Positions 7,526 to 14,324 of a DNA stretch of 16,596 nt are shown here, piece after piece (within the stretch, counting starts at the first letter, position 1; every line of letters starts with the position of its first letter). The DNA is taken from the NCBI GenBank assembly GCA_002399265.1, contig DHDG01000010.1:2659-19254 (forward strand), written 5' to 3'. The stretch comes from Firmicutes bacterium UBA4882. Lineage in GTDB: Bacteria > Bacillota > UBA4882. The translations under genes were made by a program, and so were the position numbers. The notes beneath the pieces were generated by a model. That model did no database searches. It was not told the origin of the DNA and was given only the letters and a program-made list of their open reading frames with translations.

Positions 7526-8869
7526 TCATCCCGCCGGGCGGCGATACTTATCGAGGCTCTCAAACTTGCTGTATTCTTTCTGAAAGTAAAGCTCAATACT
7601 GCCAGTCGGCCCATTACGGTGTTTGGCAATGATCAGTTCGGTAATATTCTTTTTATCAGTATCCGGATTATAGTAATCATCCCGATAGAGAAAGGCCACA
7701 ATATCAGCGTCCTGCTCCAGGGAACCGGATTCACGCAAGTCTGCCAGCGACGGCACTTTTTGCGCGCGCTGCTCAACCGCGCGGCTCAACTGTGAACAGG
7801 CGATTACCGGCACAGCCAGCTCACGGGCGAGCGCCTTGAGAGAGCGGGAGATGTCCGCTACTTCTTGTTGACGGTTTTCCGAGCGGGTGCGTGACTGCAT
7901 CAACTGCAAGTAATCAATCACGATTAAACCCAGATTATGTTCGGCCTTAATGCGGCGAGCTTTCGCGCGGATCTCCATGGCACTAATGCCAGGCGTATCA
8001 TCAATAAACATATTAGCTTCACTAAGCCGCCCCAGCGCATATGACAGCTTTGGCCAATCGCTCTCCACGAGCTGACCGGTGCGCAGCCGCTGACTGTCAA
8101 CCCCTGCTTCGGCACATAACAGCTTCTGAGCCAGCTGCTCTTTTGACATCTCCAGGCTGAAATAGATGACTGGAATTTTCATTTCAACAGCGGCCTGCTG
8201 GGCCAGATTGAGGGTAAACGTGGTTTTCCCCATACTGGGACGGGCCGCAATAATTATCAGATCCGAAGGCTGCCAGCCGGAAGTGAGCCGATCCAAATCA
8301 GCATACCCGGTTGGGATACCTGTAATCCCACCCTTTTCGGTATACAGTTTCTCAATTCGTTCAAAGGCTTCAATCAAAATACTGCGCAAGGACACGAAAC
8401 CTTGGATGTTCCGCTTCTGAGTAATCGCGAAAATGGCCCGTTCCGCCTCATCCAGGATGGTTTCAACCTCCAGATTGGCATCGTAGCCCATCTGCGCCAC
8501 TCGGGTGGAAGCGCTGATTAATGCTCTGAGAACGGATTTTTCTTCGACGATCTTAGCATAATGCTCGACATTGGCTGCCGTTGGCACGCAGTTCGCCAGC
8601 GATGCCAAATAAGAAGCACCGCCGACCTGCTCCAGCAAATTGCGCTGCCGCAACTCTTCAGCCACAGTCACCAAATCAACCGGTTCCCCACGGCCAGACA
8701 GCGCCGACACGGCCTGAAAAATCAGACGGTGGGCTTCACGATAAAAATCGTCCGGTTTCAGGATTTCCGTGGCAGTGAAAATGGCCTCTTTCTCTAAAAG
8801 CATCGAGCCGAGAGTGGACTTCTCGGCGTCGATGTTTTGAGGCGGTATCCGCTCAATGATCTCACTCAT
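7526..8869 (-). CDS. dnaB: Replicative DNA helicase DnaB (DnaC in Bacillus naming)
   Basis: This is a full-length (447 residues) hexameric replicative helicase that unwinds DNA at the fork using ATP. The N-terminal domain (about 8-110, beginning PPQNIDAEKSTLGSM) contacts primase and the helicase loader. The RecA-like domain has Walker A ARPSMGKTT at about 209-217, Walker B LIVIDYLQL at about 315-323, and the KHRNGPTG arginine-finger/L2 region at about 416-423. No intein or gap is visible. Its ATG overlaps the lonC stop by 4 bases (ATGA), so the two are probably translationally coupled. In Bacillus the helicase gene likewise follows rplI, but here lonC lies between them. Confidence 0.97.
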   Translation of the reverse strand: MSEIIERIPPQNIDAEKSTLGSMLLEKEAIFTATEILKPDDFYREAHRLIFQAVSALSGRGEPVDLVTVAEELRQRNLLEQVGGASYLASLANCVPTAANVEHYAKIVEEKSVLRALISASTRVAQMGYDANLEVETILDEAERAIFAITQKRNIQGFVSLRSILIEAFERIEKLYTEKGGITGIPTGYADLDRLTSGWQPSDLIIIAARPSMGKTTFTLNLAQQAAVEMKIPVIYFSLEMSKEQLAQKLLCAEAGVDSQRLRTGQLVESDWPKLSYALGRLSEANMFIDDTPGISAMEIRAKARRIKAEHNLGLIVIDYLQLMQSRTRSENRQQEVADISRSLKALARELAVPVIACSQLSRAVEQRAQKVPSLADLRESGSLEQDADIVAFLYRDDYYNPDTDKKNITELIIAKHRNGPTGSIELYFQKEYSKFESLDKYRRPAG

Positions 8870-10839
8870 TCTTGGGAAACCTCCGGAATGATCTCCACGT
8901 CTTCCATGACATGCGGTATTGCTTCCGCAAACGACTCAATCGGAACAATTTCCATACCATGCAGATCCGGCGGAATATCTTTGATGTTCTCGGCCGGAAT
9001 CAGGACTTTTTTGATTCCCGCTTGTCTGGCACCGTAGGCCTTCTCAAAGATGCCGCCAACAGCTTTCACGCGCCCACTAATTGAAATCTCACCAGTCACA
9101 GCCACCTGCTGATGAATACCCCTCTTTTGCAGGGCACTCACGATTGCCAGTGAGATAGCGACACCAGCGGACGGACCATCGATTCTACCTCCGCCGACGA
9201 TATTGACGTGCACGTCAAAATCCATCAAATCATGCCCGGTCGCCGCCCGCACCACGGACGCGGCATTGAATACGGAGTCCTTCGCCATACTGCCGGCGGT
9301 ATCATTAAAACGAATGCTCCCCTTGCCGGAGTCTCTGGCCGGGAAAGCCACTGCTTCAATCTCCAGCACTGAACCGAGGAATCCGGAAACGCCCAACCCA
9401 AAGATTTTGCCAACTTCAAATGTATCGGAGGCCTTCACCGCAACATAAGGCGATAGGCGGGAAGCCTGAATCACTTCACGCACATCATCTTCGGTAATGT
9501 GGACCGGCGCTTGATCTTGGCCAAGCGTTTCCACGCCATCAACGCCGCCAGTCAAGCGGAACAGCGCCGTACCGAAAGCATCCGCCAAAATGCCGACTGC
9601 CTTACGGCCTTCAATGGTATATTCGCTGATAATGCTGATTACCTGCGGGTCTAAATCGACCTTCAGTTTCGCTGCCGCATTGCGCACAATTTCTTCGATA
9701 TGGGACGTTGTCAACGGCTCGAAGAATACCTCGGCACAGCGCGAACGCAGCGCCGGGTTAATCTCGGACGGATCAGCTGTCGTGGCGGCAATCAACACAA
9801 AGTCAGCCGGTGCACCCTTTTCAAACAAATGCTTGATGTATTTGGGCACATTCGGATCTGCAGGATCATAATAAGACGAATCAAACTGCACCCGCTTATC
9901 CTCAAGCACCTTCAACAGCTTGTTCTGGAGCAGCGGATCCAACTCTCCAATTTCATCAATGAACAGCACCCCGCCATGCGCCTCTGTAACCAAACCGAGC
10001 TTCGGCTCAGGTACGCCGCCTTCTGCCAAATCCCGGCGCGCTCCCTGATAAATCGGATCATGCACCGAACCAAGCAGCGGGTTAGTCACTTCACGCGGAT
10101 CCCACCGGATTGTTGAACCATCCACTTCTACAAAAGGCGCATTCTCTTTAAAAGGCGTAAACTGAAGGCACCGGGCTGCTTCCAAAGCCAGACGGGCTAC
10201 GGTCGTCTTGCCTACTCCGGGTGGCCCATATAAGATAACGTGCTGCGGGAATGGTGAAGCGATCTTGGAAAGCAGCGCCTTCACCGCCCGGTCTTGACCC
10301 ACAACTTCCTGCACGGAGGCAGGTCGGATGGTCTCAATCACCGATCTGGCCAGATGCTTCTCTTCCAGAGCCTCAATTTCGACGTAACGCTTTAATGTCT
10401 GGGGGTTTTCTGGTCCCGAAAGATCTTTCAGCACCTGGGCTTTGACATCACGCACATATTCTTCATGCCGTTGCTGCATACGCTCAGCTGTTTTGCGCTC
10501 AATTTTCTCCTCAACAGTCCGGCGTGCGATTAAATCGGCAATTTCTTCCTCAATTTCGTTCATCGCGGCTGGCAAGTCTTTATGCGAGGGGATCTCATCA
10601 ATAGTAGGATCCTCAAATACAAGGCGCTGTAATGCCAAAACGCGTTCTTCCAATACGTCCGAACGCATCAGGTTCAGGGCCTCCAGCTTACCGGCTTTTA
10701 AAACCAGCTTGTCAGTGCCATAAATATTCGCCAGCAGGGCATAGAGTGCCGCCACCTGCCGACGCAATTGATCATCTTCATCACGCAATCGATCGCTCAG
10801 GGCGTTGTCTGATCTAATTTCGCGCATGATCCCCTTCAT
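8866..10839 (-). CDS. lonC: LonC-type ATP-dependent protease (spore-former Lon family)
   Basis: This Lon-family AAA+ protease has about 657 residues. It lacks the classic LonA N-terminal substrate domain and instead has a charged, probably coiled-coil N-terminal region (about residues 85-170). Walker A GPPGVGKT lies at about 205-212 and Walker B GGVLFIDEIGEL at about 289-300. The Lon protease domain has catalytic Ser557 in DGPSAG and Lys600 in GGIFEKAYGA; the 43-residue separation equals that of the Lon Ser-Lys dyad. The LonC subfamily is described from a subset of endospore formers and presumed to act in sporulation. I chose ATG 10839 because GGGAGG lies nine bases upstream; an in-frame ATG at 10881 lacks this. 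It overlaps dnaB by 4 bases and lies 138 bases after rplI. Confidence 0.92.
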   Translation of the reverse strand: MKGIMREIRSDNALSDRLRDEDDQLRRQVAALYALLANIYGTDKLVLKAGKLEALNLMRSDVLEERVLALQRLVFEDPTIDEIPSHKDLPAAMNEIEEEIADLIARRTVEEKIERKTAERMQQRHEEYVRDVKAQVLKDLSGPENPQTLKRYVEIEALEEKHLARSVIETIRPASVQEVVGQDRAVKALLSKIASPFPQHVILYGPPGVGKTTVARLALEAARCLQFTPFKENAPFVEVDGSTIRWDPREVTNPLLGSVHDPIYQGARRDLAEGGVPEPKLGLVTEAHGGVLFIDEIGELDPLLQNKLLKVLEDKRVQFDSSYYDPADPNVPKYIKHLFEKGAPADFVLIAATTADPSEINPALRSRCAEVFFEPLTTSHIEEIVRNAAAKLKVDLDPQVISIISEYTIEGRKAVGILADAFGTALFRLTGGVDGVETLGQDQAPVHITEDDVREVIQASRLSPYVAVKASDTFEVGKIFGLGVSGFLGSVLEIEAVAFPARDSGKGSIRFNDTAGSMAKDSVFNAASVVRAATGHDLMDFDVHVNIVGGGRIDGPSAGVAISLAIVSALQKRGIHQQVAVTGEISISGRVKAVGGIFEKAYGARQAGIKKVLIPAENIKDIPPDLHGMEIVPIESFAEAIPHVMEDVEIIPEVSQE

Positions 10840-10894
10840 CGCATAATTCCTCCCGCTGCTACGTAATAAGCTAAGTTTCATTCAAGATCACAAA

Positions 10895-10956
10895 GTCACG
10901 ACTGCGGGTAACCCGAACGCACCGGATCGGTTGCACGAAAACCCGGAAGTCGTGAC
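10895..10956 (-). other. Structured intergenic element between rplI and lonC
   Basis: A perfect 9-bp inverted repeat, gtcacgact at 10895-10903 and agtcgtgac at 10948-10956, encloses 44 bases that hold smaller palindromes, including CGGGT/CCCG on the transcribed strand. On the minus strand the stem is followed by only a weak T run (TTTGTGATCTTG), so it is not a textbook terminator. It may attenuate or process the message between the abundant ribosomal gene rplI and lonC. The only other sequence in this gap is the lonC SD. Confidence 0.5.
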
Positions 10957-10977
10957 GCTGAGTAAATGCTGCCAATC

Positions 10978-11424
10978 TTATTCTTCGACGATTCTAACCG
11001 TGATGGTCGCGGTAACTCCCGGGTAAAGATGCAGATTTACAGGATAGTTTCCGAGAGCCTTGATGTTTTCGGAAATTTCCAGTTTGCGCTTGTCGACTTC
11101 CATCCCGCTATACTTTTGAATGGCCTCGGCAATGTCTTTGGCGGTAATGGAACCGAACAGCCGGCCGCCTTCACCTGATTTGACCTTGATGGCTACCTGC
11201 ATCTCATTAATTGTGGCGGCAATCTGCCTGGCTTCCGCCTCTTCCTGATCCTTACGCTCCTGCTCTAGCTTTTTCTCGAACTCCAGTTTCTTAACATTGA
11301 CCTGGTTAGCCTCGATGGCTAATCCGCGGGGTAGCAAGAAATTGCGGGCGTACCCATCCGAAACCTCTTTAGTAGTGCCTTTTTTCCCCAAAGCTTTGAC
11401 ATCCTGAACAAGAATTACTTTCAT
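10978..11424 (-). CDS. rplI: 50S ribosomal protein L9
   Basis: Ribosomal protein L9 (148 residues, normal length) binds 23S rRNA at the base of the L1 stalk. The N-terminal RNA-binding domain (MKVILVQDVKALGKKGTTKE, then YARNFLLPRGLA) is typical. A long Lys/Glu-rich connecting helix occupies about residues 45-75, and the C-terminal domain has GEGGRLFGSIT. The ATG overlaps the stop of the mazG-like gene by 4 bases. In Bacillus rplI follows a DHH phosphodiesterase gene (gdpP); here no such gene is present and a mazG-like gene is in its place. Confidence 0.97.
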   Translation of the reverse strand: MKVILVQDVKALGKKGTTKEVSDGYARNFLLPRGLAIEANQVNVKKLEFEKKLEQERKDQEEAEARQIAATINEMQVAIKVKSGEGGRLFGSITAKDIAEAIQKYSGMEVDKRKLEISENIKALGNYPVNLHLYPGVTATITVRIVEE

Positions 11425-11771
11425 CTGCCCAACCCCCTATTTGCAGAAGGCTCGCCCCGCTCTTTATCTTCCAGATAAGTCCTTAAGGCCGAAAAGTCCC
11501 CATACCACTCTTCGATCTCGTGGGGTTCGGCAATATTACCAGATAGTTTTTCAGCAAGCCTTGTATCCATTTTGGAAAATGAGATCCCGATCCGGCGGCC
11601 TAATAAATACGAAGTCATAATAATACCGGCCAAAGCGTCTCGAATGAGCTCCTGACTCCCCTTGAGCATCGCCCGACAAAGGGTGGCTACGCCGCCGATC
11701 AACTCGGTTTTCAGCCATTCGATTGTGCGTATGTTACGGGCAATATCGATTTCTCCCGCTGGCTGAGTCAC
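11421..11771 (-). CDS. MazG-like family protein
   Basis: This small protein has about 116 residues from the GTG at 11771, seven bases after a GGGAGG SD; another GTG at 11777 lies too close to that SD. The sequence (DIARNIRTIEWLKTELIGGV, then SYLLGRRIGIS and EIEEWYGDFSALRTYL) matches the MazG-like family I recall next to rplI in Negativicutes and related clostridia. MazG proteins are all-helical nucleotide pyrophosphohydrolases that use an EExxE and ExxD acidic set to bind Mg. Those acidic sets are not evident here, so it may be non-catalytic. It is the first gene of the rplI-lonC-dnaB unit and overlaps rplI by 4 bases. The family is fairly secure; the function is unknown. Confidence 0.75.
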   Translation of the reverse strand: MTQPAGEIDIARNIRTIEWLKTELIGGVATLCRAMLKGSQELIRDALAGIIMTSYLLGRRIGISFSKMDTRLAEKLSGNIAEPHEIEEWYGDFSALRTYLEDKERGEPSANRGLGR

Positions 11772-11810
11772 AAACACACCTCCCGGGCGTATAGGGATAT
11801 TGCGTTATAC

Positions 11811-11840
11811 TATTCGTCGAAAGTTCTACGGATTCCTCTC
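11811..11840 (-). promoter_or_regulatory. Putative sigma-H promoter of the mazG-like - rplI - lonC - dnaB operon
   Basis: On the minus strand AGAGGAATC (11839-11831) is followed after 12 bases by GACGAAT (11818-11812). This fits the Bacillus sigma-H consensus RnAGGAwWW, 11-12 bases, RnnGAAT. It lies 40 bases before the mazG-like start and after the rpsR terminator. No good sigma-A -35/-10 pair was found in the same gap. Sigma-H control would suit an operon holding lonC. Confidence 0.45.
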
Positions 11841-11913
11841 AAAAAGCAGCCCGACATTAAATGCCTGCCGTGCCAATCCTCTGCAAAAGAAAGCCACGTA
11901 TCGGAAAATCGCC

Positions 11914-11942
11914 GCAAAATAAAACCGGGCCAAACGGCCCGG
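11914..11942 (-). terminator. Rho-independent terminator after rpsR
   Basis: On the minus strand CCGGGCC (11942-11936) and GGCCCGG (11931-11925) form a 7-bp GC-only stem with a GTTT loop, followed by TTTTATTTT. It lies 12 bases past the rpsR stop and ends the rpsF-ssb-rpsR unit, separating it from the mazG-like - rplI operon. Confidence 0.92.
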
Positions 11943-11954
11943 CTCGGTTCCATA

Positions 11955-12188
11955 CTACTCGGTTGAATATGGTAGCAAGGCAACCTGTCTGGCCCTCTTG
12001 ATGGCCAGTGTGACCTGTCTTTGATGCCCCGCGCAGTTACCAGAAATACGACGTGGCAGAATCTTACCGCGTTCCGTCAGAAAACGGCGCAGTTTTCCGA
12101 TCTCCTTATAGTCGATATGCTGGACTTTATCAACACAAAAAGCGCAAATGCGTTTTTTGGCTTTTCTTCTGTCCTTTCTTCCGACCAA
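11955..12188 (-). CDS. rpsR: 30S ribosomal protein S18
   Basis: Ribosomal protein S18 has 77 residues and pairs with S6 on the platform of the 30S subunit. The family pattern is clear (HIDYKEIGKLRRFLTERGKI, LPRRISGNCAGHQRQ, IKRARQVALLP). It has the cysteine-bearing form, with CAFC near residues 15-18 and C..H in the GNCAGH segment, a possible zinc site. The start is TTG, nine bases after AAGGGAG; an in-frame stop just upstream excludes an earlier start. It is the last gene of the rpsF-ssb-rpsR unit, 45 bases after ssb, with a terminator right behind. Confidence 0.96.
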   Translation of the reverse strand: MVGRKDRRKAKKRICAFCVDKVQHIDYKEIGKLRRFLTERGKILPRRISGNCAGHQRQVTLAIKRARQVALLPYSTE

Positions 12189-12233
12189 AAAGGTTCACTC
12201 CCTTCTAACACCATTTAAGAATGGAAACCGTTA

Positions 12234-12662
12234 TTAAAACGGTAAATCATCAAGGCTCATGCTGCCAAGATCGTCTTCATCGCGACCTTGATCGCCATCA
12301 TCCGAAACATGTTCCTGTCCCCCGCCGGAACGATCATCCCCGCGTCCCTTATCCAGGAATCGGATGTTATCGGCCACGACTTCCGCCACTTTCCGCTTCT
12401 GTCCTTCCTGGGTCTCATAGGAACGAATTTGGAGCCGCCCTTCCAGAGCGACCAGACGTCCTTTGCCGAGATACTGCCCGCATAATTCGGCCAGCTTGCG
12501 CCAGACAACGATATCAATAAAGTCGGTCTGCCGTTCGCCTTGTTGATTTGTATAACTGCGGTCGACTGCCAACGTGAAATTGGCTACCGGAACACCATTA
12601 GGCGTATAACGCAGTTCGGGATCCCGGGTTAGTCTTCCGACCAGGACTATGCGGTTTAACAT
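12234..12662 (-). CDS. ssb: Single-stranded DNA-binding protein
   Basis: SSB has 142 residues and coats single-stranded DNA during replication and repair, recruiting partners through its tail. The OB fold covers about residues 1-105 (MLNRIVLVGRLTRDPELRYT, DFIDIVVWRKLAELCGQYL, GRLQIRSYE). It is followed by a Gly/Asp-rich flexible linker and the acidic tip DDLPF, which is the partner-binding peptide. The ATG follows GAGGTGATC, and the gene starts 15 bases after rpsF. The linker is short compared with many Firmicutes SsbA proteins. Confidence 0.97.
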   Translation of the reverse strand: MLNRIVLVGRLTRDPELRYTPNGVPVANFTLAVDRSYTNQQGERQTDFIDIVVWRKLAELCGQYLGKGRLVALEGRLQIRSYETQEGQKRKVAEVVADNIRFLDKGRGDDRSGGGQEHVSDDGDQGRDEDDLGSMSLDDLPF

Positions 12663-12677
12663 GTCGGATCACCTCGA

Positions 12678-12965
12678 TTACTCTTCTCTTAAGACTATCA
12701 GATAACGAAGGATCTCTTCGTCAATCCGCAAAAGCCGTTCCAGCTCTTGACAGACCGAACTCGGAGATTGGAACAAGGTGAGCACATAGTAACCTTCTGT
12801 GATACGATCAATGTCGTATGCCAGACGGCGTTTACCCCACTTCTCCACTTTCTCGATTTCGCCGCCATTTGTGGTTATGATGTCGCTGTATTTAGCGATC
12901 GCCGCCTCAATGGCTTCTTCTTCGAGTGACGGAGCAATGATAAACATCACCTCGTATTTTTTCAT
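12678..12965 (-). CDS. rpsF: 30S ribosomal protein S6
   Basis: Ribosomal protein S6 has 95 residues from the ATG at 12965, eight bases after AGGAGG; a GTG at 12974 abuts the SD and is unlikely. The sequence shows the ferredoxin-like S6 pattern (MKKYEVMFIIAPSLEEE, WGKRRLAYDIDRITEGYYVL). S6 binds S18 and together they can repress their own message. It heads the rpsF-ssb-rpsR unit behind a near-consensus sigma-A promoter and a foldable leader. Confidence 0.96.
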   Translation of the reverse strand: MKKYEVMFIIAPSLEEEAIEAAIAKYSDIITTNGGEIEKVEKWGKRRLAYDIDRITEGYYVLTLFQSPSSVCQELERLLRIDEEILRYLIVLREE

Positions 12966-13025
12966 CCAAGGCACCTCCTCCCTGTGGACTATCGGCCCCG
13001 CCGCTTGGACGGAGCAGGGAAGTCA
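12966..13025 (-). promoter_or_regulatory. Putative S6:S18 autoregulatory leader of rpsF
   Basis: The rpsF leader RNA can form an outer stem between 13022-13015 (CUUCCCUG) and 12984-12977 (CAGGGAGG) that covers part of the SD. Inside, GCUCCG (13015-13010) can pair with CGGGGC, followed by CCGAUAG with an unpaired CCG at 12995-12993. Known S6:S18 leader sites expose a CCG that mimics the 16S rRNA target next to a stem that can mask the start. The match is by eye. Confidence 0.5.
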
Positions 13026-13031
13026 TCCATT

Positions 13032-13060
13032 ATTATAGCATCTTGGCCTAAATGAATCAA
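13032..13060 (-). promoter_or_regulatory. Sigma-A promoter of rpsF-ssb-rpsR
   Basis: On the minus strand TTGATT (13060-13055) and TATAAT (13037-13032) are separated by exactly 17 bases, close to consensus. The -35 box overlaps the end of the DUF951 gene, so the ribosomal unit has its own promoter in addition to any read-through from mscS-DUF951. Confidence 0.85.
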
Positions 13061-13257
13061 CTTTTTGTGTGAGCCTGCTGCAAAACCGTCTTGATACCCT
13101 TTTCAAATTTAACGCGCGGCAGCATCACCACGCGGCCGCACTGCAGGCACTTGATGCGGAAATCCATTCCCACCCGCATAATTTCCCAGTCGGTACCTCC
13201 GCAAGGATGCTCCTTCCGCATTCGGACCACATCACCCACTTGCAGCTTCATCGGCAT
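13057..13257 (-). CDS. DUF951 family small protein
   Basis: This 66-residue protein belongs to the DUF951 family (YyaB/YyzM-like), found beside mscS and rpsF in many Firmicutes. The pattern is LQVGDVVRMRKEHPCGGTDW, a central strand region, then CLQCGRVVMLPRVKFEKGIK. The Cys in HPCGG and the CxxC pair look like a small zinc ribbon, and the fold is probably a beta barrel of SH3 type. Its function is not known. The ATG lies ten bases after AAGGAG and 38 bases after mscS, so the two are likely cotranscribed. Confidence 0.9.
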   Translation of the reverse strand: MPMKLQVGDVVRMRKEHPCGGTDWEIMRVGMDFRIKCLQCGRVVMLPRVKFEKGIKTVLQQAHTKS

Positions 13258-13295
13258 CCCAATAGCACTCCTTCAACGCGGCTGAAATCAATCCG

Positions 13296-14162
13296 CTAAT
13301 CAATCTTCCGAAATTCGGAGGTGCGCAACTCTTGCTGCGGCACTGCCGGATAAATGCCATGCGCGATTAATTCCTTCCAGACCGCCCCGCGCAGTTCGCG
13401 CTCAACCGCCCATTGCTGACCGGGGTCAGTCTTGGCAATCAACAGGTACGACACTCCGGTATGATCCACTCGGGATACGCCCAGCAAACTTGGGCCTTCC
13501 TGAACTTCATCGTGCTCTGCGGCAAACCTCTGGAACAGATTGCGCAATACACTTTCCACTTCCGTGCCGTCGGTGTCAATTGGGACGGTGACCTCGAAAA
13601 GCACGCGCATACGTGAACCCATATGATTAGTGACTTGACTAATCTGGCCATTGGGGACAATATGCAGCTGTCCCCCAAAATCGCGTATTTTGGTGACGCG
13701 CAACGTCATCTCTTCTACAGTCCCCGATACTCCGGACAAGGTCACATAATCTCCAACCGCGAATTGATCTTCGAATAACAGAAAAAAACCGGTAATGATA
13801 TCACGCACAAGGCTCTGAGCCCCAAAACCGATTGCCACGCCGCCAATTCCTGCCGCCGCCAGCAGGGAGGCAATTGGTACACCCAGCTTGTTAAGAATCG
13901 TTAACCCGGCAATCAGATAAACAAGGTAGCGCATAACGCTCTTCAGCAATGGTACCAATGTCTTGGCGCGTCTATCAGAAATGTAACGCTTATCTTCCCG
14001 GAGCAGGTACGCTTCCAAACGTGCATTGACGATCCGCAATACCAGCGCGGAGGCAATAATGATTAGCGCAATGATCAGCGCTGCGCTAATCATTGATTTT
14101 AGGTTTTCCGCGCTCAGCAATTGCTTATATGAGCTAATTCCACTTTCCAATGCGGACAGCAT
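13296..14162 (-). CDS. mscS: MscS-type mechanosensitive channel
   Basis: This 288-residue small-conductance mechanosensitive channel of the inner membrane would release solutes on osmotic downshock. It has three transmembrane segments (about 25-46, 74-94 and the pore helix 100-125). The Gly/Ala-rich pore helix LLAAAGIGGVAIGFGAQSLV is followed by FEDQFAVGDYVTLSGVSGTV, the conserved beta-domain start, and then IVPNGQISQVTNH. A cytoplasmic C-terminal domain completes a normal MscS (ykuT/yyaF-region type). It is the first gene of the minus-strand cluster and diverges from the response regulator. In Bacillus an mscS homologue occupies a similar place near rpsF. Confidence 0.93.
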   Translation of the reverse strand: MLSALESGISSYKQLLSAENLKSMISAALIIALIIIASALVLRIVNARLEAYLLREDKRYISDRRAKTLVPLLKSVMRYLVYLIAGLTILNKLGVPIASLLAAAGIGGVAIGFGAQSLVRDIITGFFLLFEDQFAVGDYVTLSGVSGTVEEMTLRVTKIRDFGGQLHIVPNGQISQVTNHMGSRMRVLFEVTVPIDTDGTEVESVLRNLFQRFAAEHDEVQEGPSLLGVSRVDHTGVSYLLIAKTDPGQQWAVERELRGAVWKELIAHGIYPAVPQQELRTSEFRKID

Positions 14163-14190
14163 ACTAATCCCCCGTTTCCACTTTTTTTAA

Positions 14191-14217
14191 CTTCGTCGCC
14201 CACTTCGACAGTCCTCT
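14191..14217 (-). promoter_or_regulatory. Weak sigma-H-like site facing mscS
   Basis: On the minus strand AGAGGACTG (14217-14209), 11 bases, then GACGAAG (14197-14191) resembles the other two sigma-H-like sites in the window. Its last core base is G instead of T, so it is a poor match to RnnGAAT. It lies 29 bases before the mscS ATG. Confidence 0.25.
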
Positions 14218-14262
14218 AACAAATTTCACCTGAGCGTCCAAAGAAAAGGGCTTGCCCAGATT

Positions 14263-14292
14263 GAAGGAACGAAGGCTTCAGAAGACGAATTC
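14263..14292 (+). promoter_or_regulatory. Putative sigma-H promoter of the two-component system
   Basis: GAAGGAACG (14263-14271), a 12-base spacer, then GACGAATTC (14284-14292) fits the sigma-H pattern with the same spacing and the same GACGAAT core as the site before the mazG-like gene. It lies 32 bases before the response regulator start. A 6-bp inverted repeat (caagcc 14298-14303, ggcttg 14310-14315) then sits directly before the SD. Confidence 0.42.
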
Positions 14293-14324
14293 ATAATCAA
14301 GCCTTTTTGGGCTTGCGGAGGTGA

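Noticed and set aside
7516..7629. Upstream extension of the GNAT gene into dnaB
   Set aside because: The extra 38 codons overlap the conserved dnaB C-terminus; a TTG with SD after the dnaB stop gives a normal start.
9203..10723. Several plus-strand open frames of 60-140 codons within lonC
   Set aside because: They lie opposite a well-supported conserved gene and show low-complexity shadow composition.
10840..10881. Earlier lonC start at 10881
   Set aside because: No SD precedes it, whereas GGGAGG is correctly spaced for ATG 10839.
11795..11820. Sigma-A promoter using TATAAC before the mazG-like gene
   Set aside because: No -35-like hexamer occurs at 16-18 bases; the sigma-H-type pair fits better.
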